From NCBI GenBank assembly GCA_024235915.1, contig JACKLO010000007.1, positions 186,001 to 250,000 on the forward strand: 64,000 bases of DNA. Reading direction: 5' to 3'. This DNA comes from Burkholderiaceae bacterium (GTDB taxonomy: Bacteria > Pseudomonadota > Gammaproteobacteria > Burkholderiales > Burkholderiaceae_C). Positions 18,435 to 26,379 of this stretch are shown piece after piece; the first letter of the stretch is position 1, and each line of letters starts with the position of its first letter. The position numbers were made by a program, and so were the translations under genes. The notes beneath the pieces were generated by a model. That model was not told the origin of the DNA. It made no database searches and was given only the letters and a program-made list of their open reading frames with translations.

Positions 18435-18836
18435 TCACGCTTGGGGCACGATGACCTTGAGGCCCTTGAAGTAGTCGCGGTAGAAGCCGGCGTCGCGAGT
18501 GATCAGCGCGTGGCACTGCATCATGGCGTGGGCGCCGATCAGGAAGTCGGCAACGGTGCGGCTGCGGTTGCCACCACGCTGCCGGTAACGGCGCTGCATC
18601 TCGCCGGCGCGCAGCGCCGCCTTGGGTTCCATGGCGCTGTAGACGATGCCGACGTCCTCCAGGTGTTCGAGCACCTGGGAGCCACCCTGCAGCGACGTGC
18701 AGAGCTCGGCCAGCGCCACCTCGCACAAGACCACCGGCCCGGCGCGCAGCGCAGCCCGGATCGCGTCGGTGGCGGCGTCGCTGTGCGGGCCGCCGGCGAT
18801 CACGTCGACCAGCACGGAGGAGTCGGTGGCGATCAT
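18435..18836 (-). CDS. PIN-domain ribonuclease toxin (VapC-like)
   Basis: This 133-residue PIN-domain protein begins MIATDSSVLVDVI with D5. It has Glu in ALAELCTSL (E44), D97 in VADFLIGAHAM and D115 in ITRDAGFYRDYF, the four acidic residues of the metal-dependent nuclease site. VapC toxins cut tRNA or rRNA when their antitoxin is degraded. Its start overlaps the antitoxin stop by four bases (ATGA), the classic antitoxin-first arrangement. The pair sits between acnB and zwf on the same strand. Confidence 0.9.
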   Translation of the reverse strand: MIATDSSVLVDVIAGGPHSDAATDAIRAALRAGPVVLCEVALAELCTSLQGGSQVLEHLEDVGIVYSAMEPKAALRAGEMQRRYRQRGGNRSRTVADFLIGAHAMMQCHALITRDAGFYRDYFKGLKVIVPQA

Positions 18837-19090
18837 TCTTCAGGCGGCAGATAGGGGTCGCCCGGCGCGTGGCCCCGGATCTCGCGCATCAGCTCGTCAG
18901 TGCTGCTGAAGCCTTCGGCCAGCTTGAAACGGCCGCGCAGCCGCGACAGGGCATCGTCCACGTCCTTGCGCAGCACGATGCGCCCGCCCTCGAGTTCCAC
19001 CTTCAGCTTGGTGCCCTTGGTCAGGCCCAGCGCATCACGCACGGCCTTGGGCAGCGTGATCTGCCCGCGTTCGGCGACGGTGGCTTCCAT
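18833..19090 (-). CDS. AbrB/MazE-type antitoxin (VapB-like)
   Basis: This 85-residue protein has an N-terminal swapped-hairpin AbrB domain (residues 1-48: VAERGQITLPKAVRDALGLTKGTKLKVELEGGRIVL). A C-terminal tail (about 50-85) would cover the toxin active site. AGGAGA precedes the ATG at 19090. An in-frame start 57 bases further upstream would add residues unlike the family and overlap the operator. AbrB-type antitoxins bind their own promoter, and the palindrome at 19139-19161 is a good candidate site. Confidence 0.9.
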   Translation of the reverse strand: MEATVAERGQITLPKAVRDALGLTKGTKLKVELEGGRIVLRKDVDDALSRLRGRFKLAEGFSSTDELMREIRGHAPGDPYLPPEE

Positions 19091-19138
19091 GGGGGTCTCC
19101 TGCGGCAGCCGTTCCGACGGGAGGTGTCCGACGGATTC

Positions 19139-19161
19139 GGTATGCATGAATTGTACATACC
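19139..19161. promoter_or_regulatory. Palindromic operator candidate for the toxin-antitoxin operon
   Basis: GGTATG (19139-19144) and CATACC (19156-19161) are perfect inverted half-sites around an AT-rich centre, in a region that is otherwise GC-rich. It lies 49 bases upstream of the antitoxin start. This is where an AbrB-family antitoxin with its toxin would autorepress. The AT-rich centre may also include the -10 region. Confidence 0.6.
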
Positions 19162-19201
19162 GACCCGTGCCGAATCAAGGTAAACCCTGGGAAGCCGGCG
19201 G

Positions 19202-20665
19202 TCAACCGCCGGTCGGGTTGGGCGAACGCCAGGCGCGTTCGAAGGGCAGCCGCCAGGCGTGCGGCGCGATCAGCTGGTGGATGGATTTCGGCCCCCAGGA
19301 GCCGGGTTCGTACAGCCGCACCGGCGGCGGGTGGTCCAGCAGCGGGGTTGAGACCTCCCACAGCCGTTCGATGCCGGTGGCGCTGGTGAAAAGCGTGCGG
19401 TCGCCGCGCATGGCGTCGAGGATCAGGCGTTCGTAGGCCTCCAGCACGTCGCCCACCATGCCGGTGTCGTGCATGGCGAACTGCAGGCTCAGCTTGTCCA
19501 GCCGCATGCCCGGGCCGGGCCGCTTGCCGTAGAAGCTCAGCGACATCTTCGACGCGTCGGCGAGGTCGAAGGTCAGGTGGTCCGGCCCCTGGGCGCCGAC
19601 GCCGGAGCCGGGCGGGAACATGCTCTTGGGCGGCTCGCGGAAGGCGATGGAGATGATGCGCTGGCCCTCGGCCAGGCGCTTGCCGGTGCGCAGGAAGAAG
19701 GGCACGCCGGCCCAGCGCCAGTTGTCGATGAAACACTTCAGCGCGATGAAGGTCTCGGTCTCGCTCTGCGGGTCCACGCCGTCCTCGTCGCGGTAGCCCA
19801 CGTACTGGCCGCGCACCACGTCGGCCGGGTTCACCGGCAGCATGCTGCGGAAGACCTTGTTCTTCTCCTCGCTGATCGGCCCCGGCTCCAGCGCCGTGGG
19901 CGGCTCCATGGCCACGAAGGCGAGGATCTGGAACAGGTGCGTGACCACCATGTCGCGGTAGGCGCCGGTCTGCTCGTAGAAGCCGCTGCGCCGGCCCAGG
20001 CCCAGGGTCTCGGGCACGTCGATCTGCACGTGGTCGATGAAGTTGCGGTTCCAGATCGGCTCAAAGAGCCCGTTGGCGAAGCGGAAGGCGAGGATGTTCT
20101 GCGCCGGTTCCTTGCCCAGGAAGTGGTCGATGCGGAAGATCTGGTCCTCGGCGAACACCTGGTGCAGCTGGGCGTTGAGCACCTGCGCGCTGGCCAGGTC
20201 GGTGCCGAAGGGCTTTTCCATCACGATGCGCGAGCCCTCGACCAGGCCTGCCTCGCCCAGCAGCCGCACCGCCGGCAGGGCGCCGCTGGGCGGCACGCTC
20301 AGGTAGTGCAGGCGCCGGCCTTCGGTGCCCAGGGCCTCGGCGGCGCGGTCCACCGCGGCGCGCAGTGGCGCCGCGCCGGCCGCCAGCGGCACGTAGTCCA
20401 GGCGGGCGGCGAAGTCGGCCCACTTGCGTTCGTCGAGCCGGCGGGCGAAGAACTCGTCCAGCGCCGCACGCGCCAGCGCGCGGAAGGCCTCGGCGTCGAT
20501 GGCGTCCAGCGAGACACCGACGATGCGGCAGTCGGGGATGAAGCCGGCGCTGACCAGGTGGAACAGCCCCGGCAGCAGCTTGCGCCGCGCCAGGTCGCCC
20601 GTGGCGCCGAACAGCACCACCACCTGGGGAAACCTCGGACCGACGCCGGGCGGGATCTTGGCCAT
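19202..20665 (-). CDS. zwf: Glucose-6-phosphate 1-dehydrogenase
   Basis: This 487-residue enzyme oxidises glucose 6-phosphate to 6-phosphogluconolactone with NADP or NAD, opening the pentose phosphate and Entner-Doudoroff routes. The nucleotide site is VVLFGATGDLARRKLLPGL (residues 16-34). The active-site motif is RIDHFLGKE, with Phe where many homologues have Tyr. KPFGTDLASA also fits the family. AAAGGAG precedes the ATG at 20665. Longer in-frame starts run across the divergent control region and are not real. No pgl or edd gene is adjacent. It is divergent from the itaconate cluster. Confidence 0.95.
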   Translation of the reverse strand: MAKIPPGVGPRFPQVVVLFGATGDLARRKLLPGLFHLVSAGFIPDCRIVGVSLDAIDAEAFRALARAALDEFFARRLDERKWADFAARLDYVPLAAGAAPLRAAVDRAAEALGTEGRRLHYLSVPPSGALPAVRLLGEAGLVEGSRIVMEKPFGTDLASAQVLNAQLHQVFAEDQIFRIDHFLGKEPAQNILAFRFANGLFEPIWNRNFIDHVQIDVPETLGLGRRSGFYEQTGAYRDMVVTHLFQILAFVAMEPPTALEPGPISEEKNKVFRSMLPVNPADVVRGQYVGYRDEDGVDPQSETETFIALKCFIDNWRWAGVPFFLRTGKRLAEGQRIISIAFREPPKSMFPPGSGVGAQGPDHLTFDLADASKMSLSFYGKRPGPGMRLDKLSLQFAMHDTGMVGDVLEAYERLILDAMRGDRTLFTSATGIERLWEVSTPLLDHPPPVRLYEPGSWGPKSIHQLIAPHAWRLPFERAWRSPNPTGG

Positions 20666-20846
20666 CTGCGGTGCTCCTTTGCCGGGGACGCAAGCAAATT
20701 CTGCACCGCGCGGAACGGGCGCCAGCGGGGGACCGGGGCGCCGGAACGGTGCAAGCGGTGCAATGGTGGCCCTGCCCCCGAAAGCAGCGCTTGCCGACCG
20801 CAGAATCGGGGAACACCACCGCGGTGGTGCATGCACCGGACACATC
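20666..20846. promoter_or_regulatory. Divergent zwf / itaconate-cluster control region with palindromes
   Basis: This 181-base gap holds a perfect 16-bp palindrome CACCACCGCGGTGGTG (20814-20829). It overlaps a perfect 12-bp palindrome GGTGCATGCACC (20826-20837). GGTGCA also recurs at 20748-20753 and 20757-20762, with an inverted copy at 20702-20707. The last palindrome ends 9 bases before the hydratase start. These repeats are good operator candidates for the LysR regulator of the cluster or another factor. A clear sigma-70 promoter was not identified. Confidence 0.6.
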
Positions 20847-21734
20847 ATGCAGAACTCCGACATCAGCAGCGCGCTGGCCGAATGGCGGCAGTGGGTCGGC
20901 CGCAGCGAGCAGCGCAGCGATTTCGTCACCGCCGCGCCGCTGGCCGGCCTGTCGGCCACGCTGGACCATGACGACCCCGAGCCGCAGCCCGGCAGCGACG
21001 CGCCGCCGCTGGCGCACTGGCTGTACTTCCTGCCCCAGGCACCGCAGCGAGAGATCGGCGACGACGGCCACCCGCGGCGCGGCGGCTTCCTGCCGCCGGT
21101 GCCGCTGCCTCGGCGCATGTGGGCCGGCGGGCGGCTGCAGTTCCACCACCCGCTGCGCGTGGGCGACGAGGTCACGCGCCACTCGCGCATCGTGAGCGTG
21201 GACGCCAAGGCCGGCCGCAGCGGTGCGCTGGTGTTCGTGACCGTGCGCCACGAGGTCAGCGACGCGCGCGGCCTGGCGCTGAGCGAGGAGCACGACATCG
21301 TCTACCGCGATGCACCCCTGCCCGGTGCGCCCGCGCCGGCGCCGCAAGCGGCCCCCGAAGATGCCCAGTTCAGCCGCGAGATCGTGCCCGACCCGGTGCT
21401 CCTGTTCCGCTACAGCGCGCTCACCTTCAACGGCCACCGCATCCACTACGACCGCCGCTACTGCGAGCAGGTGGAGGGCTACCCGGGCCTCATCGTGCAC
21501 GGCCCGCTGATCGCCACCTTGCTGGTGGACCTGCTGCGGCGCGAACGCCCCACGCTGCGGCTGCAGCGTTTTGCCTTCACCGCACTGCGGCCCACCTTCG
21601 ACATCCACCGCTTCAGCGTGCACGGCCGCGAGGACCCGGACCCCGACGCGCCCGGCCATGGGCGCCGCTTCCGGCTCTGGGGCCGTGACCACGAAGGTTT
21701 CCTGACGATGCGCGCCGAGGCCCATACCGCATGA
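20847..21734 (+). CDS. Itaconyl-CoA / mesaconyl-C4-CoA hydratase-like protein (MaoC fold)
   Basis: This 295-residue double hot-dog protein has an N-terminal FAS1-like dehydratase region (about 1-150) and a C-terminal MaoC-like domain. FNGHRIHYDRRYCEQVEGYPGLIVHG is the hydratase active-site loop with its His and Tyr/Asp residues. In Pseudomonas the homologous gene (RipB/Ich) hydrates itaconyl-CoA to (S)-citramalyl-CoA. The ATG at 20847 follows the palindromic control region; longer in-frame starts would run through it. The stop overlaps the next gene (ATGA). Confidence 0.82.
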   Translation: MQNSDISSALAEWRQWVGRSEQRSDFVTAAPLAGLSATLDHDDPEPQPGSDAPPLAHWLYFLPQAPQREIGDDGHPRRGGFLPPVPLPRRMWAGGRLQFHHPLRVGDEVTRHSRIVSVDAKAGRSGALVFVTVRHEVSDARGLALSEEHDIVYRDAPLPGAPAPAPQAAPEDAQFSREIVPDPVLLFRYSALTFNGHRIHYDRRYCEQVEGYPGLIVHGPLIATLLVDLLRRERPTLRLQRFAFTALRPTFDIHRFSVHGREDPDPDAPGHGRRFRLWGRDHEGFLTMRAEAHTA

Positions 21735-22933
21735 CCGCTGCTTCCGCTTCCTTCACCGCCATGGGCGACGACCGCCACGCCGAGATCCGCGATGGCGTGC
21801 GCGCGCTCTGCGCCGAGTTCCCGGCCGAATACCACCGCCGCGTCGACGAGCAGCGCGGCTACCCCGAGGCCTTTGTCGACGCGCTCACGAAAGCCGGCTG
21901 GATGGCGGCGCTGATCCCGCAGGCGTACGGCGGTTCCGGCCTGGGGCTGGCCGAAGCCAGCGTGATCATGGAGGAGATCAACCGCAGTGGCGGCAACGCC
22001 GGCGCCTGCCACGGCCAGATGTACAACATGGGCACGCTGCTGCGCCACGGCAGCGTCGAACAGAAGCAGCGCTGGCTTCCGCCCATCGCGCGCGGCGAAC
22101 TGCGCCTGCAGAGCATGGGCGTGACCGAGCCCACCACCGGCACCGACACCACCAAGATCAAGACCACTGCCGTGCGGCGGTCCGGTGTCGGGGGCGACCG
22201 CTGGGTGGTCAACGGCCAGAAGGTCTGGATCAGCCGCGTGCAGCATTCCGACCTGATGATCCTGCTGGCGCGCACCACGCCGCTGGCCGATGTGAAGAAG
22301 AAGAGCGAAGGCCTGTCGGTCTTCCTGGTGGACCTGCGCGAGGCCGTCGGCCAGGGGCTGACGGTGCGGCCCATCCCCAACATGGTCAACCACGAGACCA
22401 ACGAGCTCTTCTTCGAGAACCTGGAGATCCCGCACGAGAACCTCATCGGCCAGGAAGGCCAGGGCTTCCGGTACATCCTCGACGGGCTGAACGCCGAGCG
22501 CACGCTGATCGCCGCGGAGTGCATCGGCGACGGCTACTGGTTCGTCGACAAGGTCAGTGCCTACGCCAAGGAGCGCCAGGTCTTCGGCCGCCCCATCGGG
22601 CAGAACCAGGGCGTGCAGTTCCCGATCGCCGAGGCTTTCATCGAGGTGGAGGCGGCCAACCTGATGCGCTGGGAGGCGTGCCGCCGCTACGACGCGCACG
22701 AACCCTGCGGCGCCCAGGCCAACATGGCCAAGCTGCTGGCGGCCAAGGCCAGCTGGGAGGCGGCCAACGCGGCCATCCAGTTCCACGGCGGCTTCGGTTT
22801 CGCCTGCGAATACGACGTCGAGCGCAAGTTCCGCGAGACGCGCCTGTACCAGGTGGCGCCGATCTCCACCAACCTGATCCTGATCCTGAGCTACGTGGCC
22901 GAGCACCTGCTGGGCCTGCCGCGCAGCTTCTGA
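21731..22933 (+). CDS. Acyl-CoA dehydrogenase of the itaconate cluster
   Basis: This 400-residue FAD enzyme has the three-part acyl-CoA dehydrogenase fold, with VTEPTTGTDTTKIKT and the C-terminal IQFHGGFGFACEYDVERKFRETRLYQVAPIST. Where medium-chain enzymes carry the catalytic Glu (YEGT) this protein reads YQVAPIST, so that base is missing. E256 in DGLNAERTLIA lies at the helix position used by isovaleryl-CoA dehydrogenase and is the likely base. A homologue sits in the Pseudomonas RIP cluster with uncertain role. It overlaps the hydratase gene by four bases and precedes the CoA-transferase by 16. Confidence 0.88.
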   Translation: MTAASASFTAMGDDRHAEIRDGVRALCAEFPAEYHRRVDEQRGYPEAFVDALTKAGWMAALIPQAYGGSGLGLAEASVIMEEINRSGGNAGACHGQMYNMGTLLRHGSVEQKQRWLPPIARGELRLQSMGVTEPTTGTDTTKIKTTAVRRSGVGGDRWVVNGQKVWISRVQHSDLMILLARTTPLADVKKKSEGLSVFLVDLREAVGQGLTVRPIPNMVNHETNELFFENLEIPHENLIGQEGQGFRYILDGLNAERTLIAAECIGDGYWFVDKVSAYAKERQVFGRPIGQNQGVQFPIAEAFIEVEAANLMRWEACRRYDAHEPCGAQANMAKLLAAKASWEAANAAIQFHGGFGFACEYDVERKFRETRLYQVAPISTNLILILSYVAEHLLGLPRSF

Positions 22934-22949
22934 AGAAGGGCAGCAAGCC

Positions 22950-24140
22950 ATGCGTCCGCTGGAAGGCATCACCGTGCTCGCGTTGGAGCACGTCATCGCC
23001 GCACCTTTCGCCACGCGCCAGCTGGCCGACCTGGGCGCGCGCGTGATCAAGATCGAACGCACCGGCGGCGGCGACCAGGCGCGTGGCTACGACCGCCGCG
23101 CGCGCGGCCTGAGCTCGCACTTCGTGTGGACCAACCGCGGCAAGCAGAGCCTGACGCTGGACCTCAAGCAGCCCGCTGCGCAGGCCGTGATGCAGCGCCT
23201 GGTGGCGCAGGCCGACGTGCTGGTGCAGAACCTGGCACCGGGCGCGGCGGCGCGCCTGGGCATGAGCCATGCGGCGCTGAAGGGCGCGCACCCGCGGCTG
23301 ATCGTCTGCGACATCAGCGGTTATGGCGACGACCCTGTGCACCCCGGCCCGCTGCGCGACAAGAAGGCCTACGACCTGCTGATCCAGAGCGAGGCCGGTT
23401 TCCTCAGCGTCACCGGCACGCCGGAGTCGCCGGTGAAGGCGGGGGCGTCGATCGCCGACATCGCCGCGGGCATGTATGCCTACAGCAGCATCCTGGCGGC
23501 GCTGATCCAGCGTGGGCGCACGGGGCTGGGCTGCCGGCTCGATGTGTCGATGCTCGAGGCGATGGTAGAGTGGATGAGTTTCCCGCTGTACTACGTGCTC
23601 GACGGCGCCGAGCCGCCGCCGCGCGCCGGTGCGGCCCACGCCACCATCTACCCCTACGGTCCGTTCCCGGCCGGTGACGGCCGCACCGTGATGCTGGGCC
23701 TGCAGAACGAGCGTGAGTGGGCCACCTTCTGCGACAAGGTGCTCGGCCAGCCGGCGCTGGCCACCGACCCGCGCTTCGACGCCAACCCCAAGCGCGTGGA
23801 AGCGCGTGCGGTGCTGCGCGCGCTGATCGTCGATGCCTTCGCGCCCCTGACCGCTGCGCAAGTGATCGAGCGGCTGGAGGCTGCGGCCATCGCCAACGCC
23901 CGCCTGAACACCATGGCCGACGTCTGGGCCCACGAGCAGTTGCAGGCGCGCGGCCGGCTCGGCGTGGCGGCCAGCCCGGTGGGGCCGATGCCGGCCTTCC
24001 GCCCCCCGGCGCTGCCCGATGACTTCGACCCGCAGCTCGGTGCCATCCCGGCGGTGGGCGAACACACCGACCTCATCCTCGGCGAACTGGGCTACGGCCC
24101 GGAAGAGATCACCGCGCTGCGCGCCGCCGGCACCATCTGA
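22950..24140 (+). CDS. Class III CoA-transferase, probable itaconate CoA-transferase
   Basis: This 396-residue CaiB/BaiF-family protein opens with LEGITVLALEHVIAAPFATRQLADLGARVIKIE and continues with LDLKQPAAQ and NLAPGAAARLG. D142 in KKAYDLLIQSEAG is the catalytic Asp that forms the enzyme-bound acyl anhydride. In the Pseudomonas and Yersinia itaconate pathways the matching transferase moves CoA to itaconate, often from succinyl-CoA. The specificity here is inferred from the cluster. AAGAAGG lies upstream of the start. Confidence 0.85.
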   Translation: MRPLEGITVLALEHVIAAPFATRQLADLGARVIKIERTGGGDQARGYDRRARGLSSHFVWTNRGKQSLTLDLKQPAAQAVMQRLVAQADVLVQNLAPGAAARLGMSHAALKGAHPRLIVCDISGYGDDPVHPGPLRDKKAYDLLIQSEAGFLSVTGTPESPVKAGASIADIAAGMYAYSSILAALIQRGRTGLGCRLDVSMLEAMVEWMSFPLYYVLDGAEPPPRAGAAHATIYPYGPFPAGDGRTVMLGLQNEREWATFCDKVLGQPALATDPRFDANPKRVEARAVLRALIVDAFAPLTAAQVIERLEAAAIANARLNTMADVWAHEQLQARGRLGVAASPVGPMPAFRPPALPDDFDPQLGAIPAVGEHTDLILGELGYGPEEITALRAAGTI

Positions 24141-24150
24141 AAAGGCCTCG

Positions 24151-25527
24151 ATGACCGACTTCGAATCCCCCAGCCGCGAGCTGGCCGCCCGCGCTGCCGC
24201 CCTGCAGCACACACACATCCCGGCCACCGTGCTGCGCCGCACGGAAGACCTGTTCCTGGACTGGCTGGCCTCGGTGCTGGCCGGCAAGGGCGCGCGCCCG
24301 GTGGAGGCGCTGGCGCGATTCTGGCTGTCGCAGGGGCCGCAGGACGGGCCGGCCGAGGTGCTCATCCACCGCCGCGGCCGCAGCCCGCTGGTGGCGGCCG
24401 CCGTCAACGCCGCGGCGTCGCACTTTGCCGAGCAGGACGACGTGCACAACGGCTCCGTCTTCCACCCCGCCGCCGTGGTGTTCCCGGCCGTGCTGGCGGT
24501 GGCGCAGGCGCGGGGTCTGAGCGGGCGCGAGCTGCTGGTGGCCGCGGTGGCCGGCTACGAGGTGGGCATCCGCGTCGGCGAATTCCTGGGCCGATCGCAC
24601 TACAAGGTCTTCCACACCACGGGCACCGTGGGCTCGGTGGCGGCCGCCGCGGCCGTGGGCCGGCTGATCGGCCTGGACGCCGGCCGCATGGCGCACGCCT
24701 TCGGCTCTGCCGGCACCCAGGCCGCCGGGCTGTGGGAGTTCCTGCGCAGCGCGGCCGATTCCAAGCAACTTCACACCGCACACGCGGCCTCCACCGGGCT
24801 GGCCGCGGCGCTGCTGGCGGAGGACGGCCTGACCGGCGCGGCGCAGATCCTCGAAGGCGTGCAGGGCATGGCGGCCGGCATGTCCAGCGATGCCGACCCG
24901 GCCAGGCTGCTGGCCGGCTGGGGCAGCCGCTGGGCCACCGCCGAGACCTCGTTCAAGTGGCACGCCTGCTGCCGCCATACGCACCCGGCGGCCGATGCGC
25001 TGCTGGCCGCGATGCGCGCGGGCCAGGTGCAGCCGGACCAGATCGCGGCCGTCACGGCCCACGTACACCAGGGCGCCATCGACGTGCTGGGCCCGGTCAC
25101 CGACCCGCAGACGGTGCACCAGGCCAAGTTCTCGATGGGCACGACGCTGGCGTTGGCCGCGCTGCACGGTCAGGCGGGGCTGGCCGAGTTCGACGCCGAC
25201 TGGCGCGCGGCCCGGGTCGCGGCGCTTCGCGACCGCGTGACCATGGTGCTGGATCCGGAAGTGGACGCCGCCTACCCGGCGCGCTGGATCGGCAAGGTGA
25301 CGCTGCACACCACCGACGGCCGCGTGCTGCACGGCCGCGTGGACGAACCCAAGGGTGACCCGGGCAACACCTTGAGCCGGCCCGAGCTGGAAGCCAAGGC
25401 GCTGAAACTCGCGGCCTACCGGGGTGGCGCCAGCGTCGATGAGATGCGTGCGGTCGTCGACCAGGTCTGGGCGCTGGACAGTGAGGCGCCCATCGGCCGC
25501 TGGCTGCCGGCCGGCACGCCGGCATGA
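24151..25527 (+). CDS. MmgE/PrpD-family protein
   Basis: This 458-residue protein belongs to the family of 2-methylcitrate dehydratase (PrpD) and cis-aconitate decarboxylase. Typical segments are HFAEQDDVHNGSVFHPAAVVFPAVLA, FHTTGTVGSVAAAAAVGRLIGLD and the C-terminal KFSMGTTLALAALHG. In this cluster it could make itaconate from cis-aconitate or act on a related dicarboxylate. A PrpD-like gene of unknown role is also present in the Pseudomonas RIP operon. AAAGG precedes the ATG at 24151. The stop overlaps the next gene by four bases. Confidence 0.85.
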   Translation: MTDFESPSRELAARAAALQHTHIPATVLRRTEDLFLDWLASVLAGKGARPVEALARFWLSQGPQDGPAEVLIHRRGRSPLVAAAVNAAASHFAEQDDVHNGSVFHPAAVVFPAVLAVAQARGLSGRELLVAAVAGYEVGIRVGEFLGRSHYKVFHTTGTVGSVAAAAAVGRLIGLDAGRMAHAFGSAGTQAAGLWEFLRSAADSKQLHTAHAASTGLAAALLAEDGLTGAAQILEGVQGMAAGMSSDADPARLLAGWGSRWATAETSFKWHACCRHTHPAADALLAAMRAGQVQPDQIAAVTAHVHQGAIDVLGPVTDPQTVHQAKFSMGTTLALAALHGQAGLAEFDADWRAARVAALRDRVTMVLDPEVDAAYPARWIGKVTLHTTDGRVLHGRVDEPKGDPGNTLSRPELEAKALKLAAYRGGASVDEMRAVVDQVWALDSEAPIGRWLPAGTPA

Positions 25528-26342
25528 GCCGGACCTGGCTGTTCGTGCCCGGCCACCGGCCGGAGCGCTGGGCCAAGGCGATGGCCTCGGGTGCACACCG
25601 CGTCATCGTGGACCTGGAGGACGCCGTGGCGCCGGCCGACAAGCCCGCCGCACGCGCGGCAGTGGCGGCGTGGCTCGCCGGCGCGCCGCCGTCGCCCACG
25701 GTGCCGGTCTTCGTGCGCCTCAACGCCGTCGGCACGCCCTGGCATGCCGACGACCTGGCCCTGCTGGACGCGCCCGCATTGGGCGGCCTGATGTTGCCCA
25801 AGGCCGAGGATCCGGTGCTGCTCGCCGCGCTGGCCTCACGCCGGCCGAATCTGCCCCTGGTGCCGTTGGTGGAAAGCGCCGCCGGCCTGGCGGCTGCGCG
25901 CGCATTGGCCGCAGCGCCGGGCGTCGAGCGACTCGCCTTCGGCCACATCGACCTGCAGGCCGACCTGGGCCTGCGCAACGCCACCGAGGACGACCTGTTG
26001 CCCTGGCGCTGCGAACTGGTGCTGGCCAGCCGGCTGGCTGGTATCGCACCACCGCTGGACGGCGTGACGGTCGCCTTCGACGACCCGGCTCGCCTGGCCG
26101 TCGACGTCGCACGGGCGCGGCGGCTGGGCTTTGGCGGCAAGCTGTGCATCCACCCGGCGCAGCTGGCTGGGGTGCACGAGGGTTTTCAGCCGTCGGCCGA
26201 CGAGGTGACCTGGGCGCAGCGGGTGCTGGCGGTGGCCGCGTCGTCCGGTGGGGCCGCCGTGGCGCTGGACGGCGGCATGGTCGACCGCCCGGTGATCCTG
26301 CGCGCCGAGGCGGTGCTGCGCGACGCCGGCCTGGCCGGCTGA
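25524..26342 (+). CDS. CitE-like lyase, probable (S)-citramalyl-CoA lyase
   Basis: This 272-residue TIM-barrel protein of the HpcH/CitE family has LFVPGHRPERWAKAMASGAHRVIVDLEDAVAP at the N-terminus. The Mg-binding acids lie in LVPLVESAAGL and FGHIDLQADLG, and LCIHPAQL is a conserved substrate loop. In RIP clusters the homologue (RipC/Ccl) splits citramalyl-CoA into pyruvate and acetyl-CoA, the last step of itaconate breakdown. It overlaps the PrpD-like gene (ATGA) and ends 37 bases from the convergent LysR gene. It is distinct from the second CitE-like gene near mdh. Confidence 0.87.
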   Translation: MSRTWLFVPGHRPERWAKAMASGAHRVIVDLEDAVAPADKPAARAAVAAWLAGAPPSPTVPVFVRLNAVGTPWHADDLALLDAPALGGLMLPKAEDPVLLAALASRRPNLPLVPLVESAAGLAAARALAAAPGVERLAFGHIDLQADLGLRNATEDDLLPWRCELVLASRLAGIAPPLDGVTVAFDDPARLAVDVARARRLGFGGKLCIHPAQLAGVHEGFQPSADEVTWAQRVLAVAASSGGAAVALDGGMVDRPVILRAEAVLRDAGLAG

Positions 26343-26379
26343 CGCTGCGCAGCGGCCCGGCAATCGGTCGATCCAGCGA

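Noticed and set aside
15571..18474. A 967-codon open frame opposite acnB
   Set aside because: It is the antisense shadow of acnB, with His/Gln/Val-rich composition and no domain; GC-rich genes commonly leave such open antisense frames.
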